From positions 62,001-126,000 of the forward strand of contig NZ_JAQSLN010000004.1 of assembly GCF_028649655.1 (NCBI RefSeq): a DNA stretch of 64,000 bases, read 5' to 3'. Source of the DNA: Halobacteriovorax sp. GB3. Its GTDB lineage: Bacteria; Bdellovibrionota; Bacteriovoracia; Bacteriovoracales; Bacteriovoracaceae. The translations under genes and the position numbers were made by a program. Below, one piece after another: positions 44,175-52,465 of this stretch (its first letter is position 1; every line of letters begins with the position of its first letter). The notes under the pieces are model-generated. The model was not told the origin of the DNA and did no database searches. It was given only the letters and a program-made list of their open reading frames with translations.

Positions 44175-45827
44175 ATGAAACAATCTCTTAATTTACTCAT
44201 TCTCTTTTCATTGCTCTTCTCTAGTGCAAGCTATGGTCAAGCAATCCAGCACACAAGCACAACAACATCAGAGGACAACCTGACAGATCAAGAAAAAGTC
44301 TTGAGTGAGACGTATATGCACGATGGCCGTTCAAACAGAATTTTAGAGGAAGCCTGTAAGAATGGGAGCAAAAAAGACTTAGATATCTGTAATGGCCAAG
44401 ATCCTAACCGTAGTAAAGCGGCCATGATGAAGGCCCTATCCCAAATGTATACGCTAGTCGTTTCTTCAATTCCCGACATGAATTCAATTGAGACGAGTTA
44501 TCCATCAAAAGATGACGCTCCAACAGCTGATGTTAAGCCAAAAAAACCTGCAGTTGAAGGAGAACAAGCAGCAAATGATGCCAAACCCGACGAAGCAGCT
44601 GAAGAAAGCGACACTGTACACGATTACTGTCGCTATATTGCCTCGGGAACTGAAGCTGTGGCCCTTTTCCAGCAACAACTAGCTCAGCAGGATATTGGAA
44701 TGAATCTCAACGAAGACTCCGCTCAGAGACAGGCCCTTGAAAAAGCCTACCTCTCTCACAAAGAGAGAGCAAAGACAGCTAAAGTTCAATACGTTGGTTG
44801 GGGATCAACGACAGCTTGTTATGTGGCCATGGCCTGGAAGCCAATGGCAACAGGTGGAGCGAGTTGGAAAACTTATTTAAAAACGGCAGCAGCAGCAACT
44901 CTTACAGCTTACTACAAAGGAGTTGTTGATGACCAAGAAAGTTACATGAGTAAAGTTAACTCTATTAAAGACAGACTCCCTAAGGTCGGAGATTGTAACC
45001 CTGTTACAAATAAAGACTGCTATTGTTCAGAGCCATCGACTCAATATGATCCAAACTATTGTATGGATAAAATTCGTGAAAAGCAGATTGCTGAAAACTC
45101 TGTTTACGTTAGTTGTTTAGATGAAAATCTAAAAGTAGATGAAGATTGTAGCTGTGATAAAACGGATTCTTGTTACAGTAAGAAATTTCTCAATACTCTT
45201 TCTTCATTTGAAGGAGCGGGAGTTCTTCCAGCAAATGCCTTTAAATCATTCAACTCTCTAACGAATGGTGAACTCATCAATGGTCAGTTATCCGGTGTTC
45301 CAGATAGCCAACTTCTTGCCATTGCCAACAAGGCGCTTAAAGATAAAAAAATTAATATCAAGTCCAAAGTTCCTCTAACAAACGATCAGAAAGAAGTTTT
45401 TGAAGGTCTTCAGGCCCTAGGACTTTCAAAAGATGTTGCAAGCTCTCTTGCCTCAGTTCCCTACTCTAAAGAAGCCTCAGCCAATACAGCGAAATTTGGA
45501 GGATCTAATGCTAAAAATGTTGTGAAGGCCAAGTACAATTCTTCAAAAGGAAGGGGGAATTCAAAAGTTCTCACATTCTCAGGTGGAAGTGGGATCAATG
45601 CTCCAACACAAAAAAGTAAAAGCTCAAATGATTTTAATTTTAATAAAATGCTCGATAAATTTAAGAAGAAATCAGGTAAAACCAACAATGGTAATGTTCT
45701 TAAATTTGCAGAAAGAGCAGGAAACAACGCTCAAATTACAAAAGATAGCTCGCGTCCAATCTTTGATATCATCTCAAGAAGATACAGAGTCTCTGGTTGG
45801 AAGAAATTAGAACTCGATCAAGAATAA
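44175..45827 (+). CDS. Large secreted protein of unknown function
   Basis: 550 aa. Signal peptide ends near SYG|QA. An Ala/Lys/Glu/Pro-rich region (about 110-150) precedes a helical part with a weakly hydrophobic stretch (TAAAATLTAYYKG), then a Cys-rich block (GDCNPVTNKDCYCSEP, YVSCLDENLKVDEDCSCD, DSCYSKK) that should form several disulfides, and a Ser/Lys/Asn-rich tail. I do not recognise it. The tail is basic and low-complexity. Confidence 0.75.
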   Translation: MKQSLNLLILFSLLFSSASYGQAIQHTSTTTSEDNLTDQEKVLSETYMHDGRSNRILEEACKNGSKKDLDICNGQDPNRSKAAMMKALSQMYTLVVSSIPDMNSIETSYPSKDDAPTADVKPKKPAVEGEQAANDAKPDEAAEESDTVHDYCRYIASGTEAVALFQQQLAQQDIGMNLNEDSAQRQALEKAYLSHKERAKTAKVQYVGWGSTTACYVAMAWKPMATGGASWKTYLKTAAAATLTAYYKGVVDDQESYMSKVNSIKDRLPKVGDCNPVTNKDCYCSEPSTQYDPNYCMDKIREKQIAENSVYVSCLDENLKVDEDCSCDKTDSCYSKKFLNTLSSFEGAGVLPANAFKSFNSLTNGELINGQLSGVPDSQLLAIANKALKDKKINIKSKVPLTNDQKEVFEGLQALGLSKDVASSLASVPYSKEASANTAKFGGSNAKNVVKAKYNSSKGRGNSKVLTFSGGSGINAPTQKSKSSNDFNFNKMLDKFKKKSGKTNNGNVLKFAERAGNNAQITKDSSRPIFDIISRRYRVSGWKKLELDQE

Positions 45828-45840
45828 AATGGAGTAAGAC

Positions 45841-46209
45841 ATGGATGTCAAAACAGCAACTCTCTTCTTTGATAACGAATGCCCTCTTTGCTTAAGATTT
45901 AAGCAAGCACTTGAAAGGCTACCAGGAACAGAACATATTCAAATGATTTCAATTCATAGTGAAGAGTTAAAAAACTTCCCTATGATTGATATTGAAGAGT
46001 GTAAAAAACAAGTTCATCTTTTAACTGAGGATAACGATGTTCTTGTGGGTCAAGATGTAGCCGAATATCTCATCCAATACATTCCAGGCGTTTCTAAATT
46101 TGCTTGGCTTCTCGATACGGAAGTTGGGAAAAGGGCCATGACAAAAATTTATCGCCTCTCTGAAAAGTACAGAAAAGCGGTCATGAAAACTTGTCCAAGT
46201 TGCCGTTAA
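45841..46209 (+). CDS. DUF393/DCC-family thiol-disulfide-like protein
   Basis: 122 aa with the DCC-family motif DNECPLCLRFKQALE near the N-terminus (residues 11-17 hold the CPxC pair) and an additional CPSC at the end. The fold is thioredoxin-like. The biochemical role of the family is poorly known. It lies 13 bases after the secreted Cys-rich protein, which invites, but does not prove, a redox link. Confidence 0.82.
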   Translation: MDVKTATLFFDNECPLCLRFKQALERLPGTEHIQMISIHSEELKNFPMIDIEECKKQVHLLTEDNDVLVGQDVAEYLIQYIPGVSKFAWLLDTEVGKRAMTKIYRLSEKYRKAVMKTCPSCR

Positions 46210-46293
46210 GACAAATGTCCAACTAACGTCTAACTTTCAAGACTTTATCAATAAGAAACTAAGAGATAGCCTCTATTTATAAGGAGGCTATCA

Positions 46294-46827
46294 ATGAATA
46301 AAATCATTTTCACATTCTCGCTAATCTTTTTATCGCTCAATCTACAAGCTAAAACTAACGATCACTTGGATACTGTTCCCTACGTAAATTTAAAAGACTA
46401 CCTTGGAACTTGGTATGAGATTGCTCGCTTTAGAACGCACTCTTTTCAAAAGGGATGTCTTCAAACAAAAGCGGAATACTCTCTCAAGGGGCATTTTATT
46501 CACGTTAAAAATACGTGTGTAAAAGAAGATGGAAAAGTCAATGTTGCCAAGGCCCTAGCAACAGTAAAAGACAAGCAAACGAATGCAAAACTTAAAGTCA
46601 GCTTCGTTCCTATTTTAAATCTCTTTGGCCTCTTTGCTGGAGACTACTGGATTTTAGAGGTAAATGAAGACGAATACTCTTTAGTTGGAACTCCAGATAG
46701 AAAGTATTTATGGATACTAAGTCGATCTAAAGAGCTAGATGAAAAGATCTATCAAAATCTCGTTGCACGAGCAAAAGAACTTGGATTCGATACTTCATTA
46801 ATAGATAGAACAAAGACTTGGGAATAA
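46294..46827 (+). CDS. Lipocalin (Blc-like)
   Basis: 177 aa with signal peptide MNKIIFTFSLIFLSLNLQA. The lipocalin first signature is GTWYEIARF (about 40-48); a second conserved region is DYWILEVNEDEYSLVGTPDRKYLWILSR. Blc proteins bind fatty acids or lysophospholipids in the envelope. Unlike E. coli Blc there is no lipobox Cys, so the protein is likely soluble in the periplasm. GGAGG lies six bases before the ATG. Confidence 0.9.
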   Translation: MNKIIFTFSLIFLSLNLQAKTNDHLDTVPYVNLKDYLGTWYEIARFRTHSFQKGCLQTKAEYSLKGHFIHVKNTCVKEDGKVNVAKALATVKDKQTNAKLKVSFVPILNLFGLFAGDYWILEVNEDEYSLVGTPDRKYLWILSRSKELDEKIYQNLVARAKELGFDTSLIDRTKTWE

Positions 46828-46858
46828 AAAAAGCAGCCTGATGGCTGCTTTTTTTTTT
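46826..46858. terminator. Bidirectional terminator
   Basis: A-run plus GCAGCC, loop TGAT, GGCTGC plus a T-run of ten. Serves the lipocalin and the convergent membrane-protein gene. Confidence 0.95.
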
Positions 46859-47528
46859 ATCTTTCAAATGATTTTCTAGAATAAATAATTCGATTGTAAG
46901 GTGCAAAAATGAGTAGTGTAAAAACCCAACAACCTGCGAACTCTAGGATCTCTCCCTTCTTTCCGCCTTCAATCAATTCAACAAGTCCAACTAAAATTAG
47001 ATAGACAACAATATGAAATACCTTAGGAACAGGTATAGCGAATGAATCTATAAGCGTTTTAACTTTCTCTATCTTTCTATAAAGAACAGGAAGAACGAGA
47101 AAATAAAGGCCGACAAAAATTCCTAGAATTGTTCCAAAGATGATTTTATTAATCTTCTTTCCACCAACAATCAAATTGTGAATATTCGTTTCACCCTGAG
47201 AGTTGTGTGTCTGAAAAAACTCAGGAGATTGAATATTAAAAATTCTCTGCCCCCAAGAAATCTCCTCTCCTGCACCAAAAATTAAAATGGCAGCGAGAAT
47301 AACCAAACAAATAGAGAACCATGTTCCTCTAAAAGGCTTTAAAATATAGGCCCTATAAAGGGAAAGAAATGCTCCAGAGAGAAGCGCTACAACAGTAAGC
47401 CACTCAACAAAACCATCTTCTCTTACATAGACACCTTCATAAAAAGGAAGGTCAGTCCAAGAGAAGTAAACACCAACAATTGCCACCAAAAAAACCAAAG
47501 GGTAAGCAATCTTTTCAAGCATCTTCAT
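46857..47528 (-). CDS. Membrane protein with EEISWGQR motif
   Basis: 223 aa with about six membrane helices. Conserved-looking polar motifs are AGEEISWGQRIFNI followed by NSQGETNIHN, on one side of the membrane between helices three and four. I recall uncharacterised membrane proteins with this pair of motifs but cannot name a function. It starts on the last base of the rpiB stop, so the two are coupled. Confidence 0.75.
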   Translation of the reverse strand: MKMLEKIAYPLVFLVAIVGVYFSWTDLPFYEGVYVREDGFVEWLTVVALLSGAFLSLYRAYILKPFRGTWFSICLVILAAILIFGAGEEISWGQRIFNIQSPEFFQTHNSQGETNIHNLIVGGKKINKIIFGTILGIFVGLYFLVLPVLYRKIEKVKTLIDSFAIPVPKVFHIVVYLILVGLVELIEGGKKGEILEFAGCWVFTLLIFAPYNRIIYSRKSFER

Positions 47529-47968
47529 TATACGTCTTCTCCAATATCATTAAACAAAGCGATTCGCTCACTATGGCGACCACCTTCGAAATCTGTCTTT
47601 AGCCAGACAGTAATCATTTCTTTTATTTCATCCATCGAGCTAATTCTTCCGCCAAGGCAAAGAACATTAGCATCATTGTGCTGGCGAGAAAGTTTCGCCT
47701 CTTCAGTACTTCTACAAAGAGCTGCGCGGATACCTTTAAATCGATTTGCCGCCATAGAGACGCCAATACCTGAACCACAAAGAAGTATTCCCAACTCATT
47801 TGCATGAACGACAGACTTAGCCAATTTGATCGCAAATTCAGGGTAATTAGCTCTTTCTGAAGAACTGGTACCAAGATCAACGACTTCGTGACCTAGATCT
47901 TTCAAAAATTCTTTTACTTCTTCTTTTTGCTCAAAAGCAGCATGGTCAGTTGCGAGAAATAATTTCAT
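47528..47968 (-). CDS. rpiB: Ribose-5-phosphate isomerase B
   Basis: 146 aa. LFLATDHAAFEQKEEV (active-site region with D7/H8), LLCGSGIGVSMAANRF (catalytic Cys) and RSTEEAKLSRQHNDANV are all RpiB hallmarks. It interconverts ribose-5-phosphate and ribulose-5-phosphate in the pentose phosphate pathway. It lies downstream of ahcY beyond a terminator, so it probably has its own promoter or depends on readthrough. Confidence 0.95.
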   Translation of the reverse strand: MKLFLATDHAAFEQKEEVKEFLKDLGHEVVDLGTSSSERANYPEFAIKLAKSVVHANELGILLCGSGIGVSMAANRFKGIRAALCRSTEEAKLSRQHNDANVLCLGGRISSMDEIKEMITVWLKTDFEGGRHSERIALFNDIGEDV

Positions 47969-47986
47969 TTTGACCTACCTGTAAAA

Positions 47987-48009
47987 AAGGGCCCAACAAG
48001 TGGGCCCTT
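47987..48009 (-). terminator. Terminator after ahcY
   Basis: AAGGGCCC / GGGCCCTT stem (47987-47994 and 48002-48009), loop AACAAGT. Read on the minus strand it ends in TTTTTT. Confidence 0.9.
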
Positions 48010-48014
48010 AAAAT

Positions 48015-49310
48015 TTAGTATCTGTAGTGTTCTGGCTTAAATGGTCCTTCTTTTGGAACATTTAAGTACTCAGCTTGCTCAGCAGTTAGAGAGTCAATAC
48101 GAACATTGATTCTCTCAAGGTGAAGACGAGCTACTTTTTCATCAAGGTGCTTAGGAAGCATGTAAACTTTGTTTTCATACTTATCAGAGTTATCCCATAG
48201 TTCCATTTGTGCCATAACTTGGTTTGTGAATGAGTTAGACATAACAAATGATGGGTGACCTGTAGCACATCCAAGGTTAACAAGACGTCCTTGAGCAAGA
48301 AGAATAATTCTCTTTCCTTCTTTAGACGTATACATATCAACTTGTGGCTTAATATTATCTTCTGTGTAGTTATTGTGAAGGTGCTTGATGCTAATTTCTG
48401 AATCAAAGTGACCAATGTTACAAACGATCGCTCCATCTCTCATGTTATCGAGGTGGCTTGCGTTGATTACATCTACACAACCAGTAGTTGTACAGAAGAT
48501 GTCACCGATTTTTGAAGCTTCATTCATAGTCATAACTTCAAAACCTTCCATAGCTGCTTGAAGAGCGCAAATTGGATCGATTTCAGTTACAACAACTCTT
48601 GCTCCTAAACCTTTAAATGATTGAGCAGAACCTTTACCAACATCACCGTAACCAGCAACAACACATGTTTTACCAGCGATCATAACATCAGTTGCTCTCT
48701 TAATACCGTCAACAAGTGACTCTCTACAACCGTAAAGGTTATCAAACTTAGACTTCGTTACCGAGTCATTGATATTGATAGCAGGCATTTTAAGAGTTCC
48801 CTTTTGAACTCTTTCATAAAGTCTATGAACACCTGTAGTCGTTTCTTCAGAAAGACCTTTAATAGCTTCAATTAGCTCAGGATATTTATCGTGAACCATA
48901 TTTGTAAGATCTCCACCATCATCAAGGATCATGTTAAGACCTGAACCATCTGGCCACTTAAGAGTTTGCTCAATACACCAGTCAAATTCTTCTTCAGTAA
49001 GACCTTTCCATGCAAATACAGGGATTCCTGCAGCAGCGATTGCAGCAGCAGCTTGATCTTGAGTTGAATAAATATTACATGAAGACCATCTTACTTCTGC
49101 ACCAAGCTCAACAAGAGTTTCAATAAGAACGGCCGTTTGAATTGTCATGTGAAGACAACCAGCGATTTTTGCACCTTTTAGAGGCTTTGACGCACCAAAT
49201 TCTTCACGAAGGGCCATAAGTCCTGGCATTTCACTTTCGGCGATCTTGATTTCTTTTCTCCCCCAATCAGCAAGAGAGATGTCTTTTACTTTGTAATCAT
49301 TAAAATCCAT
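48015..49310 (-). CDS. ahcY: S-adenosylhomocysteine hydrolase
   Basis: 431 aa, close to family length. NAD site [15 protein letters not shown] (about 217), catalytic regions [14 protein letters not shown] and [15 protein letters not shown], and the C-terminal [11 protein letters not shown] ... FKPEHYRY end. It splits S-adenosylhomocysteine to adenosine and homocysteine, feeding homocysteine to the transsulfuration enzymes at 11-14 kb. GGAGG lies before the ATG. Confidence 0.97.
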   Translation of the reverse strand: MDFNDYKVKDISLADWGRKEIKIAESEMPGLMALREEFGASKPLKGAKIAGCLHMTIQTAVLIETLVELGAEVRWSSCNIYSTQDQAAAAIAAAGIPVFAWKGLTEEEFDWCIEQTLKWPDGSGLNMILDDGGDLTNMVHDKYPELIEAIKGLSEETTTGVHRLYERVQKGTLKMPAININDSVTKSKFDNLYGCRESLVDGIKRATDVMIAGKTCVVAGYGDVGKGSAQSFKGLGARVVVTEIDPICALQAAMEGFEVMTMNEASKIGDIFCTTTGCVDVINASHLDNMRDGAIVCNIGHFDSEISIKHLHNNYTEDNIKPQVDMYTSKEGKRIILLAQGRLVNLGCATGHPSFVMSNSFTNQVMAQMELWDNSDKYENKVYMLPKHLDEKVARLHLERINVRIDSLTAEQAEYLNVPKEGPFKPEHYRY

Positions 49311-49357
49311 ACTTCCTCCAAGAAGCGTTATTTATTTAGTTCCATTAAATCCGTGAC

Positions 49358-49386
49358 AGTATAACATTGCAAAAATTCACTAACAA
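49358..49386 (-). promoter_or_regulatory. Probable ahcY promoter
   Basis: Minus strand: -35 TTGTTA (49381-49386), 17-bp spacer, -10 TATACT (49358-49363, five of six), about 48 bases before the ahcY ATG. The short leader leaves no room for a SAH riboswitch and none is seen. Confidence 0.5.
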
Positions 49387-49447
49387 GGTTAGGCTTGCCA
49401 AGAATTTTAAGATATATCAACGCGACAAATCATTTCTAGGCAAATTT

Positions 49448-50389
49448 ATGGGTGATTATACAAAACTGAATGACGACATGGCGCATTCTATTCTTCAATT
49501 ATATGGAATTGAAAATTACGTTTCTTTAAAACCACTCTCCCTTGGAATTTCAAACTCAAATTATAGAGTCCAGACTCAAGATCATGTTTATCTACTTAAA
49601 GTTTCTAACGATAAGAGCTATGAGGACCTACACAATGAACAAATCCTCCTTGGGAAGTTGAAAGAACTCAACTACCCTCTCTCTCTTCAGTGCTACAAGA
49701 CCCTGAAAGGTGAATTAGTTTATCAATATAAAAACCTTTATGGGGTACTTTTTCCTTTTATTAAAGGTATTCCTCCTGGACCAAGTGACCAGACTTGCCG
49801 TGAAATCGGCTACGCTCTAGGACTTCTCCACGATAAAACAAAGAATGTTTCCAAAGGTGATATTCGAAACTATAGCGATATTGGCCACGATGCTTCTTCA
49901 ATAGCCAAATTCACAGAAGAACCTAGTTGCCCAAAAGACTTCAAAGACGCTTTTGATCTCATGCTCGCTAACAAAATCGATCAATATCTTAAGGCCAATA
50001 AATCATATTCGATCATTCATGGTGATCTTTACTACGACAACACTCTCTTTCAAGAAGAGAAAGTTGCGGCAATGCTCGATTTCGAGCAAGCAGGCCATGG
50101 TGAAGTGATCCTCGATCTTGGGATATCAATCTCTGGTAGCTGTATCGAAAAGGGGCAAATTAACCCCGATCTAGTAAAGTCTTATCTAGAAGGTTACGAA
50201 AAGGCATATACATTAAACAATGAAGAAAAGCTGTTTATAAACGAGGCTATTTTACTTGGTCTCTTTTCTATTGCTCTTTGGCGAATTAAAAGGTTTAAAG
50301 AGGGCGATCTCAATGCTCGCTTAGAAAATAGCTATCAAGACTTGATTGCAAAAGCTCATAATTATTTTGAGCTCATTAATAAGGAATAA
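49448..50389 (+). CDS. Homoserine kinase ThrB2-like / aminoglycoside phosphotransferase-fold kinase
   Basis: 313 aa from the ATG at 49448 with AGG seven bases upstream; a TTG at 49367 would add 27 residues that look non-domain and overlap the ahcY promoter. The APH kinase fold shows SLGISNSNYRV (nucleotide loop), a Lys in VYLLKVSND, the catalytic IIHGDLYYDNTLF and metal-binding AMLDFEQAG. It resembles the non-classical homoserine kinase group, but choline- or other small-molecule kinases are possible. Confidence 0.75.
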   Translation: MGDYTKLNDDMAHSILQLYGIENYVSLKPLSLGISNSNYRVQTQDHVYLLKVSNDKSYEDLHNEQILLGKLKELNYPLSLQCYKTLKGELVYQYKNLYGVLFPFIKGIPPGPSDQTCREIGYALGLLHDKTKNVSKGDIRNYSDIGHDASSIAKFTEEPSCPKDFKDAFDLMLANKIDQYLKANKSYSIIHGDLYYDNTLFQEEKVAAMLDFEQAGHGEVILDLGISISGSCIEKGQINPDLVKSYLEGYEKAYTLNNEEKLFINEAILLGLFSIALWRIKRFKEGDLNARLENSYQDLIAKAHNYFELINKE

Positions 50390-50392
50390 ATT

Positions 50393-51625
50393 TTGAAAAA
50401 ATCTCAAGGACTCTCTACATTTTTTGCTTCTTGCCCAAGAGAAATGGAAACTATGCTCGATCAAGAGCTCGACCAATTTGGAATTGAGGACAGAGAAGTA
50501 AAAAAAGGCGGTGTTCGCTTTAAAGCAGATGACCTAACAGGGATTCAATTTCTTATTCATACTCGTCTTGCAAGTAGGGTTTTCAAGAGTTTCGCTTTTA
50601 TGAAAGTAAGAAATGAAAAGGACCTCTATAATAAAGCTAAAACAGAGCCATGGTTAAAGGCCCTAACTCTTAATCAGACATTTAAAATTCAAACTCTTTT
50701 TGATCACAAATCAAAGGCGTTCTTTAAAAACTCTGTCGCTGTTTCTCAAATTCTAAAAGATGCTATTGTCGATCACTTTAGAGAGAAAAAAGGTGAAAGA
50801 CCAAGTGTTGATACAAAAGATGCTGATGTAAACTTTCTCCTTCGTATTGAAGGTGGACGCGGAGACAAGGGATGGAACTGCTCGGTGTTTATTGATCTTT
50901 GTGGTTCTCCTCTTTCAAATAGAGGTTATAGACAAAGAGGTCACAGCGCTCCGATTAGAGAAAACCTAGCGGCGGCACTAGTCATCGCGAGTGAATTTGA
51001 TGGAGAGGAAGATGTTTTCTATGATCCAATGTGTGGGTCGGGAACAATTCTCATTGAGGCCATCTTAATCAAAGGAAAGATACCTCCGACTTATCTTCGT
51101 ATCCTCAGAAATATAGAAAGAAAAGAGAAGACTTTTGCTTTTCTTGAGCAAGTTTGGTTCAAAGAAAAAACATTCCTCACAAGAGACGTTAAAGAATATC
51201 TTCAACAAACTTATGAGCAAATCAATAAATCAATTGATGAGCTAGAACACTTTCAATTCTATGGAAGTGACATTCAAGCAAGAAACTTAAATCTTTGTAG
51301 AGAGCACTTAGAGAATGCAGGACTTCCAGCAGATATCGTTGAACTAGAAAAAGGCGATGCAACGAAGTTAACTCTAGAGATCGAAGCACCAGGTGTCGTT
51401 GTAACAAATCCTCCTTATGGAGAAAGACTTGGAGCAACTGATGAAGTTAAAGAGCTTTATTATAATCTCGGGGAAAATCTGAAGAATAACTACAAAGGAT
51501 TTAGAGCTTTTATTTTAACGTCTAATCCTGAACTTAGAAAAAAGATAGCGCTTCAGACGGCCAAGCGAATTCCATTTTTCAATGGTAATATCGAATGTCG
51601 CCTTCTGCGCTATGATATTCGTTAA
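50393..51625 (+). CDS. THUMP-domain rRNA guanine-N2 methyltransferase, RlmL-like
   Basis: 410 aa. A THUMP RNA-binding region fills about residues 1-165, followed by the UPF0020-type link LSNRGYRQRGHSAPIREN and the Rossmann methyltransferase with DPMCGSGTILIEA (about 211) and VVTNPPYGERLG (about 338), where NPPY is the N-methylation motif. RlmL methylates G2445 of 23S rRNA in E. coli; here the second (RlmK) half is absent. TTG start three bases after the kinase stop. Confidence 0.88.
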   Translation: MKKSQGLSTFFASCPREMETMLDQELDQFGIEDREVKKGGVRFKADDLTGIQFLIHTRLASRVFKSFAFMKVRNEKDLYNKAKTEPWLKALTLNQTFKIQTLFDHKSKAFFKNSVAVSQILKDAIVDHFREKKGERPSVDTKDADVNFLLRIEGGRGDKGWNCSVFIDLCGSPLSNRGYRQRGHSAPIRENLAAALVIASEFDGEEDVFYDPMCGSGTILIEAILIKGKIPPTYLRILRNIERKEKTFAFLEQVWFKEKTFLTRDVKEYLQQTYEQINKSIDELEHFQFYGSDIQARNLNLCREHLENAGLPADIVELEKGDATKLTLEIEAPGVVVTNPPYGERLGATDEVKELYYNLGENLKNNYKGFRAFILTSNPELRKKIALQTAKRIPFFNGNIECRLLRYDIR

Positions 51626-52446
51626 GTAAAGTTTCCGGCCAATTTCATTGCAAACGTTGGTGAAGAATACTTCATCAACGCCATTTTATTTTTGACCTTA
51701 TCCTGATGTTTATTAGAACAACTAAAAAAGTAACTTCCAATCTCTGGATCCTTCAAAAAGATTGTATGACCTTTTCCAGAAAACTTTCTAATGATGTAAT
51801 CAGAATCAAGAAAACAAACTTCTCTAATCATTAAATTCTTAGCAATATAAATCACAACACAATATTCACTTAATTGAACGAGAGACTTTCTGACCTTCAC
51901 ACCTTTTGGTGAAGAAGCATCTCCCCAGTGAACCTTTACTTCTACTCTCTTATCTCCGAGATAAAAGTCGAATCCTCTTTGAGAGCTAGATTTAATTTGC
52001 CTTAAACCAAAGATCGTTTTGGCATACCACTCTCCCAGTTGAACAGGAAGTTTCTTACCATTGTGAAGAATATTTTCATTCCTCAAGATCTCATACATCT
52101 TGTTAACAGTTTCGATAGCATCAAAGATGGCCTTATTATTAGGTCGATGTAATATCGTCATCGACTTAATGGCCGTCTTCTTGAACTTTCTTGAGTACTG
52201 ATACTCAAACCAATTTTCAAAATTCTCTGGAGTATACAACTCAAACGAATCGTGAACAAATCCAAAGTTATAAAGATCATCGATTGTAAAACCATCTAAC
52301 TTTTTTAATAAATATCCAAGGGGAGCAAGTGACTTACCATCATCTCCCACAACGTAAATATCATCTTTGTAATAGTCAGTGTTTCCATGTTTCTCGGAAG
52401 AGAACTGCTCTATTAACTCTTCTATTTTTGCCGCATCCATAGCCAA
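51622..52446 (-). CDS. Uncharacterised protein with PD-(D/E)XK nuclease-like core
   Basis: 274 aa. I do not recognise the whole protein. The C-terminal half contains LGEWYAKTIFG (helix with E139), then GFDFYLGDKRVEVKV, giving D160, E169 and K171: the D-(x)n-ExK core of the PD-(D/E)XK nuclease fold, followed by a strand-rich segment (EYCVVIYIAK). The N-terminal 130 residues look helical. It follows the acyl-CoA dehydrogenase gene by 19 bases and meets RlmL convergently with a four-base overlap. The catalytic reading is inference. Confidence 0.65.
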   Translation of the reverse strand: MAMDAAKIEELIEQFSSEKHGNTDYYKDDIYVVGDDGKSLAPLGYLLKKLDGFTIDDLYNFGFVHDSFELYTPENFENWFEYQYSRKFKKTAIKSMTILHRPNNKAIFDAIETVNKMYEILRNENILHNGKKLPVQLGEWYAKTIFGLRQIKSSSQRGFDFYLGDKRVEVKVHWGDASSPKGVKVRKSLVQLSEYCVVIYIAKNLMIREVCFLDSDYIIRKFSGKGHTIFLKDPEIGSYFFSCSNKHQDKVKNKMALMKYSSPTFAMKLAGNFT

Positions 52447-52465
52447 CTTCCACTCCTCACTGCAG

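Noticed and set aside
49311-49357. SAH riboswitch upstream of ahcY
   Set aside because: The leader is only about 45-50 bases with a clear promoter and no riboswitch fold.
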